Shown: positions 29,177 through 39,574 of the stretch, one piece after another
How the letters are laid out: each line of letters begins with the position of its first letter
How positions within the stretch are numbered: the stretch's first letter is position 1
DNA from: Pseudomonas sp. 10-1B
Lineage (GTDB): Bacteria > Pseudomonadota > Gammaproteobacteria > Pseudomonadales > Pseudomonadaceae
DNA: 64,000 bases
Reading direction: 5' to 3'
Assembly (NCBI RefSeq): GCF_000935045.1
Contig: NZ_JYKS01000007.1
Coordinates: forward strand, 1 to 64,000
The notes under the pieces: model-generated
Seen by the model: the letters and a program-made list of their open reading frames with translations, nothing else
Databases searched by the model: none
What the model was told of the DNA's origin: nothing
Made by a program: the position numbers and the translations under genes

Positions 29177-30799
29177 TCAGTGACTGTGACCGGGCCGACG
29201 CGCCGAACGGCGAATCAGGCCGATGACCGGCAGCAAGCCCACCAGCACCAGGGTCAGCGCCGGCAGCGAGGCGCGCGCCCACTCGCCCTCGCTGGTCATC
29301 TCGAACACCCGTACCGCCAAGGTGTCCCAGCCAAACGGTCGCATCAGCAAGGTGGCCGGCATTTCCTTGAGCACGTCGACGAACACCAGCAGGGCGGCGC
29401 TAAGGGCACCGGGCACCAGCAGCGGGAGATACACCTTGAAAAACAATCTGCCGCCACCGACGCCCAGGCTGCGGGACGCCTCGGGCAGTGATGGGCGGAT
29501 ACGCTCCAGGCTGCTTTCCAGCGGCCCGTAGGCCACCGCGATGAAGCGCACCAGGTAGGCCAGCAGCAAGGCGGCAAGGCTACCCAGCAGCAGCGGTTTG
29601 CCCGCCCCGCCCAGCCAGCTGGACAGCGGGATGACCAGATGGTTATCGAGGTAACTGAAAGCCAGCATGATCGACACCGCCAGTACCGAGCCGGGCAAGG
29701 CATAGCCCAGATTGGCCAGGCCGACCCCGGCGTTGATAGCACCGGTCGGCGCCTGGCGCCGGGCAAAGGCCAGCAGCAGCGCCACGCATACCGTGACCAG
29801 CGCCGCCAGACCGCCCAGGTACAGGGTGTGCAGCACCAGGCCGACATAGCGTTCGTCCAGGTCGTGCCGGCCGCGCTGCCAGAACCACACCAGCAGTTGC
29901 AGCAGCGGGATGACGAAGGCGCAGGCGAACACCAGCAGGCACCAGCCACTGGCCAGCAGTGCCTTGGCCCCACGCAGGTGGTACAGCGCCTGCCCTCGCG
30001 GCCGTTCGTTGCCGCTGCGGCTGGCGCCCCGGGCGCGGCGCTCGCCGTACAGCACCAGCATCACCGCCAGCAGCAGCAGGCTGGCCAGCTGGGCCGCACT
30101 GGACAGGCTGAAGAAGCCGTACCAGGTCTTGTAGATGGCCGTGGTGAAGGTGTCGAAGTTGAACACCGCCACCGCGCCGAAGTCGGCCAGGGTTTCCATC
30201 AAGGCCAAGGCGATGCCGGCGCCGATCGCCGGCCGTGCCATCGGCAGGGCCACGCGCCAGAATGCCTGCAGGGGTGACAAGCCCAGCACTCGCGCCGCCT
30301 CCATCAGGCCCTTGCCCTGGGCCAGGAAAGCCGTGCGCGCCAGCAGGTAGACATAGGGGTAGAACACCAGCACCAGGACGATGATCACCCCACCGGTGGA
30401 ACGCACCCGTGGCAGGCGCATCGGCCCGAACACCTCGCGCAGGGCACTTTGCACGGGGCCAGCGAAGTCCAGCAGGCCGACGAAGACGAATGCCAGCACG
30501 TAGGCAGGGATGGCGAACGGCAACATCAGTGCCCAGTCCAGCCAGCGCCGGCCGGGGAACTCGCAGAGGCTGGTGAGCCAGGCCAGGCTGACGCCCAGTA
30601 CAGTGACGCCGATGCCCACACCCACCACCAGCGTCAGGGTGTTGCCGAGCAGGCGGCTCATCTGGGTGTCGAGCAGGTGCGACCAGATCTGCAGGTCGAT
30701 CGACTGCCAGGACAGCAGCAGCACGCTAAGGGGCAGCAGCACCAGGGCGGCGATCAGGGATACCGGGAAGTACCAGCGGCGTTGGGGGGTGTGGGGCAA
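29177..30799 (-). CDS. Ferric iron ABC transporter permease (FbpB-like)
   Basis: This roughly 540-residue fused permease has two homologous halves with about 12 helices, as in iron(III) FbpB/SfuB. Each half has an EAA-type loop (EAARVLGLSPLQAFWRV and EASRSLGVGGGRLFFKV). I put the start at the TTG at 30799, because upstream frame to 30877 only translates REP sequence; the exact start is unsure. The binding protein gene precedes it by 163 nt with a REP pair between. No ATPase gene follows. Confidence 0.88.
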   Translation of the reverse strand: MPHTPQRRWYFPVSLIAALVLLPLSVLLLSWQSIDLQIWSHLLDTQMSRLLGNTLTLVVGVGIGVTVLGVSLAWLTSLCEFPGRRWLDWALMLPFAIPAYVLAFVFVGLLDFAGPVQSALREVFGPMRLPRVRSTGGVIIVLVLVFYPYVYLLARTAFLAQGKGLMEAARVLGLSPLQAFWRVALPMARPAIGAGIALALMETLADFGAVAVFNFDTFTTAIYKTWYGFFSLSSAAQLASLLLLAVMLVLYGERRARGASRSGNERPRGQALYHLRGAKALLASGWCLLVFACAFVIPLLQLLVWFWQRGRHDLDERYVGLVLHTLYLGGLAALVTVCVALLLAFARRQAPTGAINAGVGLANLGYALPGSVLAVSIMLAFSYLDNHLVIPLSSWLGGAGKPLLLGSLAALLLAYLVRFIAVAYGPLESSLERIRPSLPEASRSLGVGGGRLFFKVYLPLLVPGALSAALLVFVDVLKEMPATLLMRPFGWDTLAVRVFEMTSEGEWARASLPALTLVLVGLLPVIGLIRRSARRPGHSH

Positions 30800-30837
30800 G
30801 TTGAATGTCTCTGTGGCTGGTTTGCGACCGCTTTGCG

Positions 30838-30930
30838 GTCGTTCGCGGGCTCGCCCGCTCCCACAGGGACCGCACAACTCTCAAGGGCAGTGGAGATCCT
30901 GTGGGAGCGGGCATGCCCGCGAAGAGGCCT
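30838..30930. repeat. Class A REP pair between binding protein and permease genes
   Basis: The inverted pair lies between two co-directional ABC transporter genes, downstream of the binding protein. This is the arrangement known from malE-malF of E. coli, where REP raises upstream message. Confidence 0.88.
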
Positions 30931-30962
30931 TTGCAGGCCTGCGCAAGGATAAAGCCTGGCGC

Positions 30963-31964
30963 TTAGTTCCAGCCAGCCCGATCCATCAGGCGAATGGCTT
31001 CAGCCTGACGCTTGCCGGCAATTTCCACGGCGATGCTGTCTGCCTTGAAGCTGCCCCACGCCGCCACTTCGTCCGATGGCTTGACCTTCGGGTTGGCCGG
31101 GAACTCCTGGTTGATGTCGGCGAACAGCTTCTGCGCTTCCTCGCCAGTCATCCATTCCACCAGCTTTTTCGCAGCCTCCGGGTGTGGCGCATGCTTGGTC
31201 AGGCCAATACCCGACAGGTTGACGTGCACACCGCGGTCACCCTGGTTGGGCCAGAAGATCTTCACCGGCAGCTGAGGGTTCTGCTTGTGCAGGCGGCCGT
31301 AGTAGTAAGTGTTGACCACGCCCACGTCGCACTGCCCGGCCTCGATGGCCTGGATCACCGAGTTATCGTCGGAGAACACGTCGGTGGACAGGTTGTTGAC
31401 CCAGCCTTTGACGATTTGCTCGGTCTTGGCCTCGCCGTGGGTCTCGATCAGGGTGGCGGTCAGTGACTGGTTGTACACCTTCTTCGCCGTACGCAGGCAC
31501 AAGCGGCCTTCCCACTGCTTGTCGGCCAGGGCTTCGTAGGTGCTCAACTCTTCAGGCTTGACCCGCTCGGTGGAGTAGATGATGGTGCGGGCACGCAGGC
31601 TCAGGCCGGTCCAGTCATGCGACGAAGCGCGGTACTGCGGCGGGATGTTCTGGTCGATGACTTCGGACTTGATCGGCTGCAGGATCCCCATCTGTTCGGC
31701 CTGCCACAGGTTGCCGGCATCGACGGTCAGCAGCAGGTCGGCCACGCCGTTGTCGCCCTCGGCCTTGATGCGCTGCATCAGCGGGGCTTCCTTGTCGGTG
31801 ATGAACTTGATCTTGACGCCGGTCTTGGCGGTATAGGCATCGAACACGGGCTTGATCAGCTCGTCGATGCGCGAGGAGTACACCACCACTTCGTCCGCCG
31901 CCTGGGCGGTGCCGCCGAACAGGGTCAGGGCCAGGGCGGCCAGTAGGGGCTTGCGTGGCAACAT
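30963..31964 (-). CDS. Ferric iron periplasmic binding protein (FbpA-like)
   Basis: This 333-residue binding protein has a signal peptide cut after GTAQA (about residue 22). The mature protein begins [11 protein letters not shown]. The paired tyrosines that hold iron in FbpA are in [13 protein letters not shown]. The chosen ATG at 31964 has GAGGAG 8 nt upstream; the longer frame to 32027 adds residues before the signal peptide. It delivers Fe(III) to the permease encoded downstream. A possible Fur-like inverted repeat lies just upstream. Confidence 0.91.
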   Translation of the reverse strand: MLPRKPLLAALALTLFGGTAQAADEVVVYSSRIDELIKPVFDAYTAKTGVKIKFITDKEAPLMQRIKAEGDNGVADLLLTVDAGNLWQAEQMGILQPIKSEVIDQNIPPQYRASSHDWTGLSLRARTIIYSTERVKPEELSTYEALADKQWEGRLCLRTAKKVYNQSLTATLIETHGEAKTEQIVKGWVNNLSTDVFSDDNSVIQAIEAGQCDVGVVNTYYYGRLHKQNPQLPVKIFWPNQGDRGVHVNLSGIGLTKHAPHPEAAKKLVEWMTGEEAQKLFADINQEFPANPKVKPSDEVAAWGSFKADSIAVEIAGKRQAEAIRLMDRAGWN

Positions 31965-31996
31965 GGGAAGCACTCCTCGGATCGTATGAGAAGTGC

Positions 31997-32017
31997 AAAT
32001 GGTAGTGAATCCCATTT
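31997..32017 (-). promoter_or_regulatory. Candidate operator (Fur-like inverted repeat) upstream of fbpA-like gene
   Basis: AAATGG and CCATTT are separated by 9 bp, 32 bp upstream of the start codon. The spacing and the ATG/CAT halves resemble a degenerate Fur box, and iron uptake genes are usual Fur targets. The match to the consensus is partial. Confidence 0.35.
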
Positions 32018-32074
32018 TCTGGCTCATCTACAGAGCCGTTACCGGATGTTGCAGAGGGATAACAACTGAAAGGC

Positions 32075-32163
32075 TCCTGTGGGAGCGGGCATGCCCGCGA
32101 ACACCGGCAAAGCCGGTGCCATACACCGCGTCGCCTGTTTCGCGGGCATGCCCGCTCCCACCG
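32075..32163. repeat. Class A REP pair
   Basis: An inverted REP and a forward REP surround a small caccggcaaagccggtg stem. It lies between ubiI and the iron binding-protein promoter. Confidence 0.88.
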
Positions 32164-32176
32164 GATTTCTGCAAGC

Positions 32177-33400
32177 TCAGGCCTTCGCGAGATCCGGCAG
32201 ATCCCCGGAAAGCCCCAACGCCTGGCGCACGAACACAGCCTTGGCCTCGGGCATCTGCTCCACCAGCTTCAAGCCACTGTTACGCAACCAGCGCAACGGC
32301 AGCGGGTTGGCCTGGAACAACCGCTCGAACCCCTCCATCGCCGCCATCAGCGCCAGGTTGTGGGGCATGCGCCGTCGCTCGTAACGGCTTAGCACCTTCA
32401 CATCCGCCAGCCGCTCACCACGCTCGCAGGCATTGACCAGCACCTCGGCCAGCACCGCCGCATCGAGGAAGCCCAGGTTCACGCCCTGCCCGGCCAGCGG
32501 GTGAATGGTGTGCGCGGCATCGCCGATCAACGCCAGGCCTTCATCCACATAGCGCTTGGCGTGGCGCTGGCGCAGCGGCACGCATACCCGTGGGTCGGCC
32601 TGCAGAACGTGGCCCAGGCACCCCTCGAAGGCCCGCTCCAGGGCCTGCAGGAACGCCGCATCATCCAACGCCATCAATTGCTCGGCATGCTCCGGCGTAG
32701 TCGACCAGACGATCGAACACCAATCCTGCTGGCCATCACGCGTCAATGGCAGGAAGGCCAATGGCCCTTCATCGGTGAAGCGCTGCCAGGCGGTGGCCTG
32801 GTGCCCGGCACTGCAGCGCACGCTGGTGACGATGGCATGGTGCAGGTAATCCCACTCGCGGGTTTCGCAACCGGCCAAGCGCCGCACTGCCGAGTTGGCG
32901 CCGTCGGCGGCAATCACCAGCGGCGCGCGCAGTTGCCGGCCATCGGCCAGGGTCAGCAGCCATTCGTCGCCGGAGCGGCGCAGCTGCTCCAGGCGCGCGT
33001 TGGGCAGCAGGCCGATGTCACTGTCGTGCAGGCGCTCCAGCAGGCCGTCCTGCACCACCCGGTTCTCGACGATATGGCCAAGCACCTGGGCATGCACGCT
33101 GGAAGCCGAAAAATGAATCTGCCCGGTGCCGCTGCCATCCCACACGTGCATGTCCGAATACGGCGTGGCACGCCGCTGGGCAATGCCGTCCCAGGCGCCA
33201 AGGCGCTCGAGGATGCGCTGGCTGGCCGCCGAAAGCGCGCTGACACGCGGCTCGAACGGTGCCTGTGCATCGAACGGCTTGACCGTCAGCGGGCCACCGT
33301 CGAGCAGCAGGATTTGCAAGCCGCTGTGGCGCAACGCCAGGGCCAGGGCGCTGCCGACCATACCGGCACCGACAATCAACAGATCTGCGCGCATTTCCAT
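32177..33400 (-). CDS. ubiI: Ubiquinone biosynthesis hydroxylase UbiI
   Basis: This 407-residue FAD monooxygenase belongs to the UbiH/COQ6 family. The N-terminal dinucleotide fold is LLIVGAGMVGSALALAL and the FAD motif IGDAAHTIHPLAGQGVNLG. I assign UbiI (C5 hydroxylation) from its place after ubiH in an operon that matches E. coli ygfB-pepP-ubiH-ubiI. UbiF-type activity is the alternative, but pseudomonads use Coq7 for that step. It starts 3 nt after the DUF4442 gene. Confidence 0.87.
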   Translation of the reverse strand: MEMRADLLIVGAGMVGSALALALRHSGLQILLLDGGPLTVKPFDAQAPFEPRVSALSAASQRILERLGAWDGIAQRRATPYSDMHVWDGSGTGQIHFSASSVHAQVLGHIVENRVVQDGLLERLHDSDIGLLPNARLEQLRRSGDEWLLTLADGRQLRAPLVIAADGANSAVRRLAGCETREWDYLHHAIVTSVRCSAGHQATAWQRFTDEGPLAFLPLTRDGQQDWCSIVWSTTPEHAEQLMALDDAAFLQALERAFEGCLGHVLQADPRVCVPLRQRHAKRYVDEGLALIGDAAHTIHPLAGQGVNLGFLDAAVLAEVLVNACERGERLADVKVLSRYERRRMPHNLALMAAMEGFERLFQANPLPLRWLRNSGLKLVEQMPEAKAVFVRQALGLSGDLPDLAKA

Positions 33401-33403
33401 GCC

Positions 33404-33886
33404 TTACGCCAGCCTCGCTTGCGGCTTGAGCCGCACGTATAGGGTTTTATCGACCCGCGCCACCAGCTCACCGGCGCCATCGCGGATATCGACCTGCAAA
33501 CGCGGCAGGCACTTCTTGCCGGTGGCGGTCTGCTGGCGGATTTCGTCCAGCAACGCGTCATCGACGTGGAACTCGGCGTACACCGGGCCTTTGCCCGGCG
33601 AGATGAAGTCGATGCTGGCAGCCTTGTCCCAGACGATGTAGTCGCGCCCCAACTGTTCGATCAGCAGCAGCATGTAGAACGGGTCGACCATCGCATACAG
33701 GCTGCCACCGAACTGGGTACCGACGTAGTTGCGGTTCCAGCGGGTCAGTTTCATCGCCACCTTGACGCTGCGCAGGTCCGGGCTGATGTGCTGCACACGG
33801 ATACCAGCACCCAGGTACGGCGGGTAAAGGTTCAACATCCAGCGCAGCATGCGCGCCCGGCGCGCCAGTTTACCTGGGTTGCTCAT
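33404..33886 (-). CDS. DUF4442 hotdog-fold thioesterase-like protein
   Basis: This 160-residue cytoplasmic protein has a PaaI-like hotdog pattern (RNYVGTQFGGSLYAMVDPFYMLLL, central helix). I know this group as DUF4442. The substrate is unknown. Its start overlaps the ubiH stop by 4 nt, and ubiI follows after 3 nt, so it is tightly embedded between two ubiquinone hydroxylase genes. That hints at acyl or aromatic-CoA clean-up related to quinone synthesis, but this is inference only. Confidence 0.8.
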   Translation of the reverse strand: MSNPGKLARRARMLRWMLNLYPPYLGAGIRVQHISPDLRSVKVAMKLTRWNRNYVGTQFGGSLYAMVDPFYMLLLIEQLGRDYIVWDKAASIDFISPGKGPVYAEFHVDDALLDEIRQQTATGKKCLPRLQVDIRDGAGELVARVDKTLYVRLKPQARLA

Positions 33887-35078
33887 GCCTGGCCCCGCGG
33901 ATCGGGACGGGTGCCCAGGCCCATGGCCTGGCGGGCGAACCAGCTTTTCGCCGGTGGCAGCAAGTCGAGCCCGAGCAGGCCGAGGTTGCGCCCCGCGGCC
34001 AGCAACGGCTGGCTGCTGCCGAACAGGCGCGTGACCTGGTCGGAAAAGCCGATGGTCAGGGCCTGGTCCAGGCGCTGGCGCTGGTGATAGGCCTGCAGCG
34101 TGCTCAGGTCGCCAGGCTGCTGCGGGCCGGCCAGCAGCGCCTCGGCCAACGCCTGCACGTCACGCAGCGACAGGTTGAAGCCCTGGCCGGCGATCGGGTG
34201 CAGGCTGTGCGCGGCGTTGCCCAGCACCACCAGGTGCGGCCGCACCTGCTCCTGGGCTTCGATCAATGACAGTGGGTAGAGGTGCCGTACCCCGACCTGG
34301 CGCAAGGCGCCCAGGCGGTAACCGAACACGCCCTGCAGCTCACGCAGGAAGCTGCGCTCGTCGATGTCGGCCAGGCGCCGTGCATCCATGCCCTGGCGGG
34401 TCCAGACCAGCGCACAGCGGTTTTCTGGCAGCGGCAGCAGGGCCATGGGGCCTTCTTCGGTGAAACGTTCGAAGGCCTGGCCGCCATGGGCCTCGCCCGG
34501 GGTGATATTGGCGATCAACGCGCTCTGTTCGTATGGCGTTTGGCGCACGTGGATGCCCAACTGCTCGCGCAGGCCAGAACGGCCGCCATCGGCCAGTACC
34601 GCCAGGTCGCATTCCAGCTGGGTATCATCGTTCAGCAACAGGCGGTAGCCGCCTTCGACCGCCTGCATCGAGGTCACTTCCGCCGGGCAGCGCCAGCTCA
34701 CCACCTCGCTGTCCAGCCCTTGCCACAGGCACTGGCCCAGCCAGGCGTTTTCCACCACATAGCCCAGCGCCGGCACACCTTCTTCCAGAGCATCCAGGCG
34801 GGTAGCGCCGAAGCGGCCACGGTCGGACACGTGAATCTGCAGGATCGGCTCGGCGCGGTGGCTGATGGTCTGCCACAAGCCCAGATGCTGGTAGATCTGC
34901 TGGGTGCCGAACGACAGCGCCGAAGAGCGCGCATCGTAGCTGGGCTGGAAGCTGTCGCCGGGGGCGAACGGCTCTATCAGCAGGATTTTCCAGCCACGCG
35001 CCTTGGCCCCGGCCTGCAGGGCCAGGGCCAAGCTCGCCCCCACCAGGCCACCACCGATGATCGCCAGGTTCACCCGGT

Positions 35079-35082
<4 letters not shown>
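33883..35082 (-). CDS. ubiH: 2-octaprenyl-6-methoxyphenol hydroxylase UbiH
   Basis: This 399-residue FAD monooxygenase introduces the C1 hydroxyl of the ubiquinone ring. The N-terminal IIGGGLVGASLALAL and the GNAAHSLHPIAGQGFNLSLRD motif mark the family. It overlaps pepP upstream and the DUF4442 gene downstream by 4 nt each. Confidence 0.93.
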
Positions 35083-36413
<1,331 letters not shown>

Positions 36414-36434
36414 GGGCAGACTACCCCTGGTTGA

Positions 36435-36989
36435 TCAGTGCAGCGATGGCTTGGGCGCGGGGGCGGCCGGCTTGGCCAGCTCGGAGAACAGCAGCAGGGG
36501 CGCCACACGCAGGTATTCCATGACTTCCATGTAGTCGCTCTCGCCGTCCTCGGACTCTTCGAGAGCTTCCTGGACCTGGGAAATGGCCACCAGGTCCTGC
36601 AGCACTTCCTTGGCTTCGATGGACAGCTCCTTGCCGCCGGCGTTCAGGCCGAAACCGGTGATGAACCCCTGGCACCACTGACCCAGCGCGGTGGCGCGGT
36701 CGCTCAGCGCGGCGTCGTCGGTAGGCAGCAGCAGGACGATCGCCATGTCGTCGCTGGTGAGCTCGCCCTTGACCATTTCCTGCAGGCCGACCAAGGCGTT
36801 GCGCACGCTGTCACCAGGCTCGGTTTCCAGCAACTGGGCGGCATCGGCCAGCCAGCCTTCGGCGTCGAAGCCGGCACCGGCGCAACTGCGGCCGATCAGC
36901 AGGCCGTGCAGTTCGGCCGGGGTGACAGGATGGCCATTGCTCGAGAGCAGCATGGCGAAGGCGATGTAGGGCGATTGGGTATTGGGCAT
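36435..36989 (-). CDS. UPF0149 (YgfB/YecA family) protein
   Basis: This 184-residue acidic helical protein is the YgfB type, without the C-terminal SEC-C zinc motif of YecA. It opens the operon ygfB-pepP-ubiH-DUF4442-ubiI. In P. aeruginosa, YgfB has been linked to control of ampDh3 and beta-lactam resistance; here I infer only family membership. It is divergent from the small coiled-coil gene and zapA. Confidence 0.88.
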   Translation of the reverse strand: MPNTQSPYIAFAMLLSSNGHPVTPAELHGLLIGRSCAGAGFDAEGWLADAAQLLETEPGDSVRNALVGLQEMVKGELTSDDMAIVLLLPTDDAALSDRATALGQWCQGFITGFGLNAGGKELSIEAKEVLQDLVAISQVQEALEESEDGESDYMEVMEYLRVAPLLLFSELAKPAAPAPKPSLH

Positions 36990-37134
36990 GGGCAGCTAGG
37001 CGCCAGACGGCGCAATGACTAGAATGGAGACCTTGTATCCTAGCACCGGCAGGCGCGCCAAGACCATCGGCACTGGCCGTCCCGGCACAGGGAGAGGCAT
37101 CATCGCCAGGTGACTCAACGACGGAGCGAATCGA

Positions 37135-37353
37135 GTGCAACCCACGCAAGAGAACGACCTGCAGGCACTGATGAGCCGATTCGAGTTGCTGATCGAACGC
37201 ATCGAGCAACTAAAACGGCAAAATGCACTCCTAATAGCTCAGGAAAAATCCTGGCGCGAAGAGCGCGCCCACCTCATCGAAAAGAACGAGATCGCCAGGC
37301 GCAAGGTCGAGTCGATGATTTTACGCCTCAAGGCTCTGGAGCAAGACTCATGA
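37135..37353 (+). CDS. TIGR02449 family small coiled-coil protein (ZapB-like)
   Basis: This 72-residue protein is almost wholly coiled coil (heptads through LMSRFELLIERIEQLKRQNALLI). It starts with GTG at 37135, with GGAG 8 nt upstream. Its stop overlaps the zapA start as ATGA, so the two are coupled. The pairing with ZapA and the ZapB-like coil suggest a division-site role, which is inference. Confidence 0.87.
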   Translation: MQPTQENDLQALMSRFELLIERIEQLKRQNALLIAQEKSWREERAHLIEKNEIARRKVESMILRLKALEQDS

Positions 37354-37670
37354 GTTCAAGCAATAGCGTCACCGTGCAGATCCTCGACAAGGAGTACTCG
37401 ATCATCTGCCCACCGGAAGAGCGCAACAACCTGGTCAGCGCCGCGCGCTACCTGGACGGCAAGATGCGCGAGATCCGCAGCAGCGGCAAGGTGATCGGCG
37501 CCGACCGCATCGCGGTCATGGCCGCCTTGAACATCACCCACGAGATGCTGCACCGCCAGGAAGACCGCAGCGATGCCCCGGCAACCGGCACCACCCGCGA
37601 ACAGGTGCGCGACCTGCTGGAACGGGTCGATCAGGCATTGTCCGACGATGCGGATACCAAAATCGGCTGA
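37350..37670 (+). CDS. zapA: Cell division protein ZapA
   Basis: This 106-residue FtsZ-bundling protein has the N-terminal ZapA fold (VTVQILDKEYSIICPPEER) and a C-terminal coiled coil. The order zapA, 6S RNA, fau is conserved in gammaproteobacteria and supports the call. Confidence 0.94.
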   Translation: MSSSNSVTVQILDKEYSIICPPEERNNLVSAARYLDGKMREIRSSGKVIGADRIAVMAALNITHEMLHRQEDRSDAPATGTTREQVRDLLERVDQALSDDADTKIG

Positions 37671-37676
37671 GATTGG

Positions 37677-37682
37677 TATACT
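37677..37682 (+). promoter_or_regulatory. Candidate -10 box of 6S RNA
   Basis: TATACT follows the zapA stop directly. It is well placed for a precursor of 6S RNA. The -35 region is weak. Confidence 0.4.
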
Positions 37683-37714
37683 GGCGCCACTCCCTGGGGG
37701 ATGCGCCAGTCGGT

Positions 37715-37872
37715 TATGTCCCTGAGCCGATACGCACAACCACGGGGGTTGCACGCTGGGGCCGGTGTGCATGTCCGCCCGACGGAAAGCCTTAACGCCC
37801 CCTGCAATCTCCACCTTGAACTTTCGGGTTCAAGGGCTACACCGATAGCGGTCTTATCGGGGAGCCTGAATG
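37715..37872 (+). ncRNA. ssrS: 6S RNA
   Basis: 6S RNA mimics an open promoter and sequesters sigma-70 RNA polymerase. The sequence contains segments I recognise from Pseudomonas 6S RNA: CCCTGAGCCGATACG at the 5' side, CCGCCCGACGGAAAGCC in the middle, and CTTGAACTTTCGGGTTCAAG as a hairpin near the 3' side. The ends CCGATA and TATCGG can pair to close the rod. It lies between zapA and fau, its usual place. The exact ends are estimated. Confidence 0.88.
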
Positions 37873-37875
37873 CTC

Positions 37876-37899
37876 TTGCCCGCCTCTTCCGGCGGGCAA
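37876..37899 (+). terminator. Hairpin after 6S RNA
   Basis: A 9-bp stem TTGCCCGCC/GGCGGGCAA with a 6-nt loop follows the 6S RNA. The U-run is poor, so read-through into fau is likely. Confidence 0.55.
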
Positions 37900-37948
37900 T
37901 TCGTCTTGGCCGACAGCGTCGGCCAGCACACCTGGGATCGCCCGTGCC

Positions 37949-38557
37949 ATGACCGACACCGCGCCGCTCACCCGCCCCCAGCTCCGTCGCCTGCTCCGCA
38001 ATGCCCGCCGCGCCCTCACCCCTGCCCAGCAGCGCCAGGCTGCCGTTGGCCTGTACCGCCAGTTGGCGCAACACCCGCTGTTCCGCCGTGCCCGGCACAT
38101 TGCCCTGTACCTGCCCAACGATGGCGAGATCGACCCTTACCTGCTGCTGCGCGAAGCCCAGCGCCGTGGCAAGCGCACCTACCTGCCGGTGCTGCACGCC
38201 TGGCCACGCACGCGCATGGTGTTCCAGCGTTTCGAGCATGGCGAGAAGCTCAAGCCCAACCGTTTCCGTATTCCCGAGCCGGTCACCGAGCGCAAGCGCC
38301 AGCGCCCGATCTGGTCGCTGGACCTGATCCTGCTACCGCTGGTCGGTTTCGACGAAGTGGGTGGGCGCCTGGGGATGGGCGGTGGCTTCTATGATCGCAG
38401 CCTGGCCTACCAGGCGCGTCGGCAGACCTGGAAGAAGCCTTTGCTGCTGGGCCTGGCGCATGAATGCCAGAAGGTCGAGCGGCTGGCGCAGGCCAGTTGG
38501 GATGTACCGCTACAGGGAACGGTCTCGGACCGCGACTGGTACCTGGCGCCGCGTTGA
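37949..38557 (+). CDS. fau: 5-formyltetrahydrofolate cyclo-ligase
   Basis: This 202-residue enzyme (YgfA) converts 5-formyl-THF to methenyl-THF with ATP. Key motifs are RRALTPAQQRQA at the N terminus, YLPNDGEIDPYLL and GGRLGMGGGFYDRSL. It is co-oriented with ssrS, and the ssrS-fau pairing is conserved. Confidence 0.94.
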   Translation: MTDTAPLTRPQLRRLLRNARRALTPAQQRQAAVGLYRQLAQHPLFRRARHIALYLPNDGEIDPYLLLREAQRRGKRTYLPVLHAWPRTRMVFQRFEHGEKLKPNRFRIPEPVTERKRQRPIWSLDLILLPLVGFDEVGGRLGMGGGFYDRSLAYQARRQTWKKPLLLGLAHECQKVERLAQASWDVPLQGTVSDRDWYLAPR

Positions 38558-38576
38558 GCGGCGCCGGCGGGGAGCA

Positions 38577-38729
38577 TCAACGTTGTGGCTGGCTGGCGTC
38601 GACCGGCATCTGATAGGCGTTGTCCAGCTTGCGCTCCCAGAACCCTTGCGCATAACCGGTAGTGACCACACCCAGGCCAAAAATGAACACCAGGACCCAC
38701 AGCAGATCCGGCTTTTTACGTTGATTCAT
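38577..38729 (-). CDS. 50-residue single-pass membrane protein
   Basis: This small gene reads MNQRKKPDLLWVLVFIFGLG and on to a 50-residue end. A basic N terminus is followed by one hydrophobic helix (about residues 9-28) and a soluble tail (GFWERKLDNAYQMPVD). It is convergent with fau, 19 nt from its stop. The Shine-Dalgarno is only a G-run 11 nt upstream. Codon use and the clean helix suggest that it is real and the same type as small proteins annotated in other pseudomonads. The function is unknown. Confidence 0.72.
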   Translation of the reverse strand: MNQRKKPDLLWVLVFIFGLGVVTTGYAQGFWERKLDNAYQMPVDASQPQR

Positions 38730-38908
38730 CGAAGATTGCCCCCCAGGCAAACTGTTCAGTGCTCGGCGATTTTCTGGGTATCGCCGGAGCGTCGCGCTTT
38801 AAACGGGGCGCATTTTCCGACAACCTGCGTCTGCACGCAAACCTTGACGTCAACCGGCTGTCGGTTTCGTGCAATAGGTTATTTCAAACCTTTTCAGGAG
38901 CAGCATCC

Positions 38909-39358
38909 ATGGCCTACTGGCTGATGAAATCCGAGCCCGACGAGCTCTCCATCGAAGCCCTCGGCCGCCTGGGCGAAGCGCGCTGGGACGGCGTGCGCAA
39001 CTACCAGGCGCGTAATTTCCTGCGGGCCATGAGCGTTGGCGACGAGTTCTTCTTCTACCACTCCAGCTGCCCGCAACCGGGCATCGCCGGCATTGCCAGG
39101 ATCACCCGCGCGGCCTACCCCGACCCGACCGCGCTGGACCCGCAAAGCCATTACTACGATGCCAAGGCCACGGCCGACAAGAACCCGTGGAGCGCGGTGG
39201 ATGTGGCCCATGTGCAAACCCTGCCGCGGGTACTGGAACTGGGCTGGCTGAAACAGCAGGCCGGCCTGGCCGAGCTGCCGCTGGTGCAGAAAGGCAGCCG
39301 CCTGTCGGTGATGCCGGTGACGCCCGAACAATGGGCGGTGATTGTCGCGTTGCGTTGA
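38909..39358 (+). CDS. EVE domain protein
   Basis: This 149-residue PUA-like protein has the EVE signature start AYWLMKSEPDE and the WDGVRNYQARNFLR segment. EVE domains bind modified nucleobases in DNA or RNA. The ATG at 38909 has AGGAG upstream. It is monocistronic. Confidence 0.92.
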   Translation: MAYWLMKSEPDELSIEALGRLGEARWDGVRNYQARNFLRAMSVGDEFFFYHSSCPQPGIAGIARITRAAYPDPTALDPQSHYYDAKATADKNPWSAVDVAHVQTLPRVLELGWLKQQAGLAELPLVQKGSRLSVMPVTPEQWAVIVALR

Positions 39359-39394
39359 AACTGCGGCTAAGGTCAGAGTTTGCTTAGCGGCTCG

Positions 39395-39490
39395 GTCCCT
39401 GTAGGAGCGGCTTTAGCCGCGAACACCGGCACCGCCGGTGCCATCCACGGCGGTGTCTGCTTCGCGGGTAAACCCGCTCCCACAGGGACC
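39395..39490. repeat. Class A REP pair, one diverged
   Basis: An inverted copy with the variant stem gcggctttagccgc is paired with a normal forward copy (ttcgcgggtaaacccgctccc), with a caccg/cggtg stem between them. Confidence 0.85.
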
Positions 39491-39574
39491 GTGAGGGCCT
39501 TTTGACCGATATCAACACACCCCACATGGCCGCAAGCCATGATGTGCTGTGCATGACCGCAAGGATGCAGAACG

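Noticed and set aside
30800..30877. N-terminal extension of the iron permease (and like extensions of ubiD and cyaY)
   Set aside because: The added residues translate REP or intergenic DNA and do not look like family sequence.
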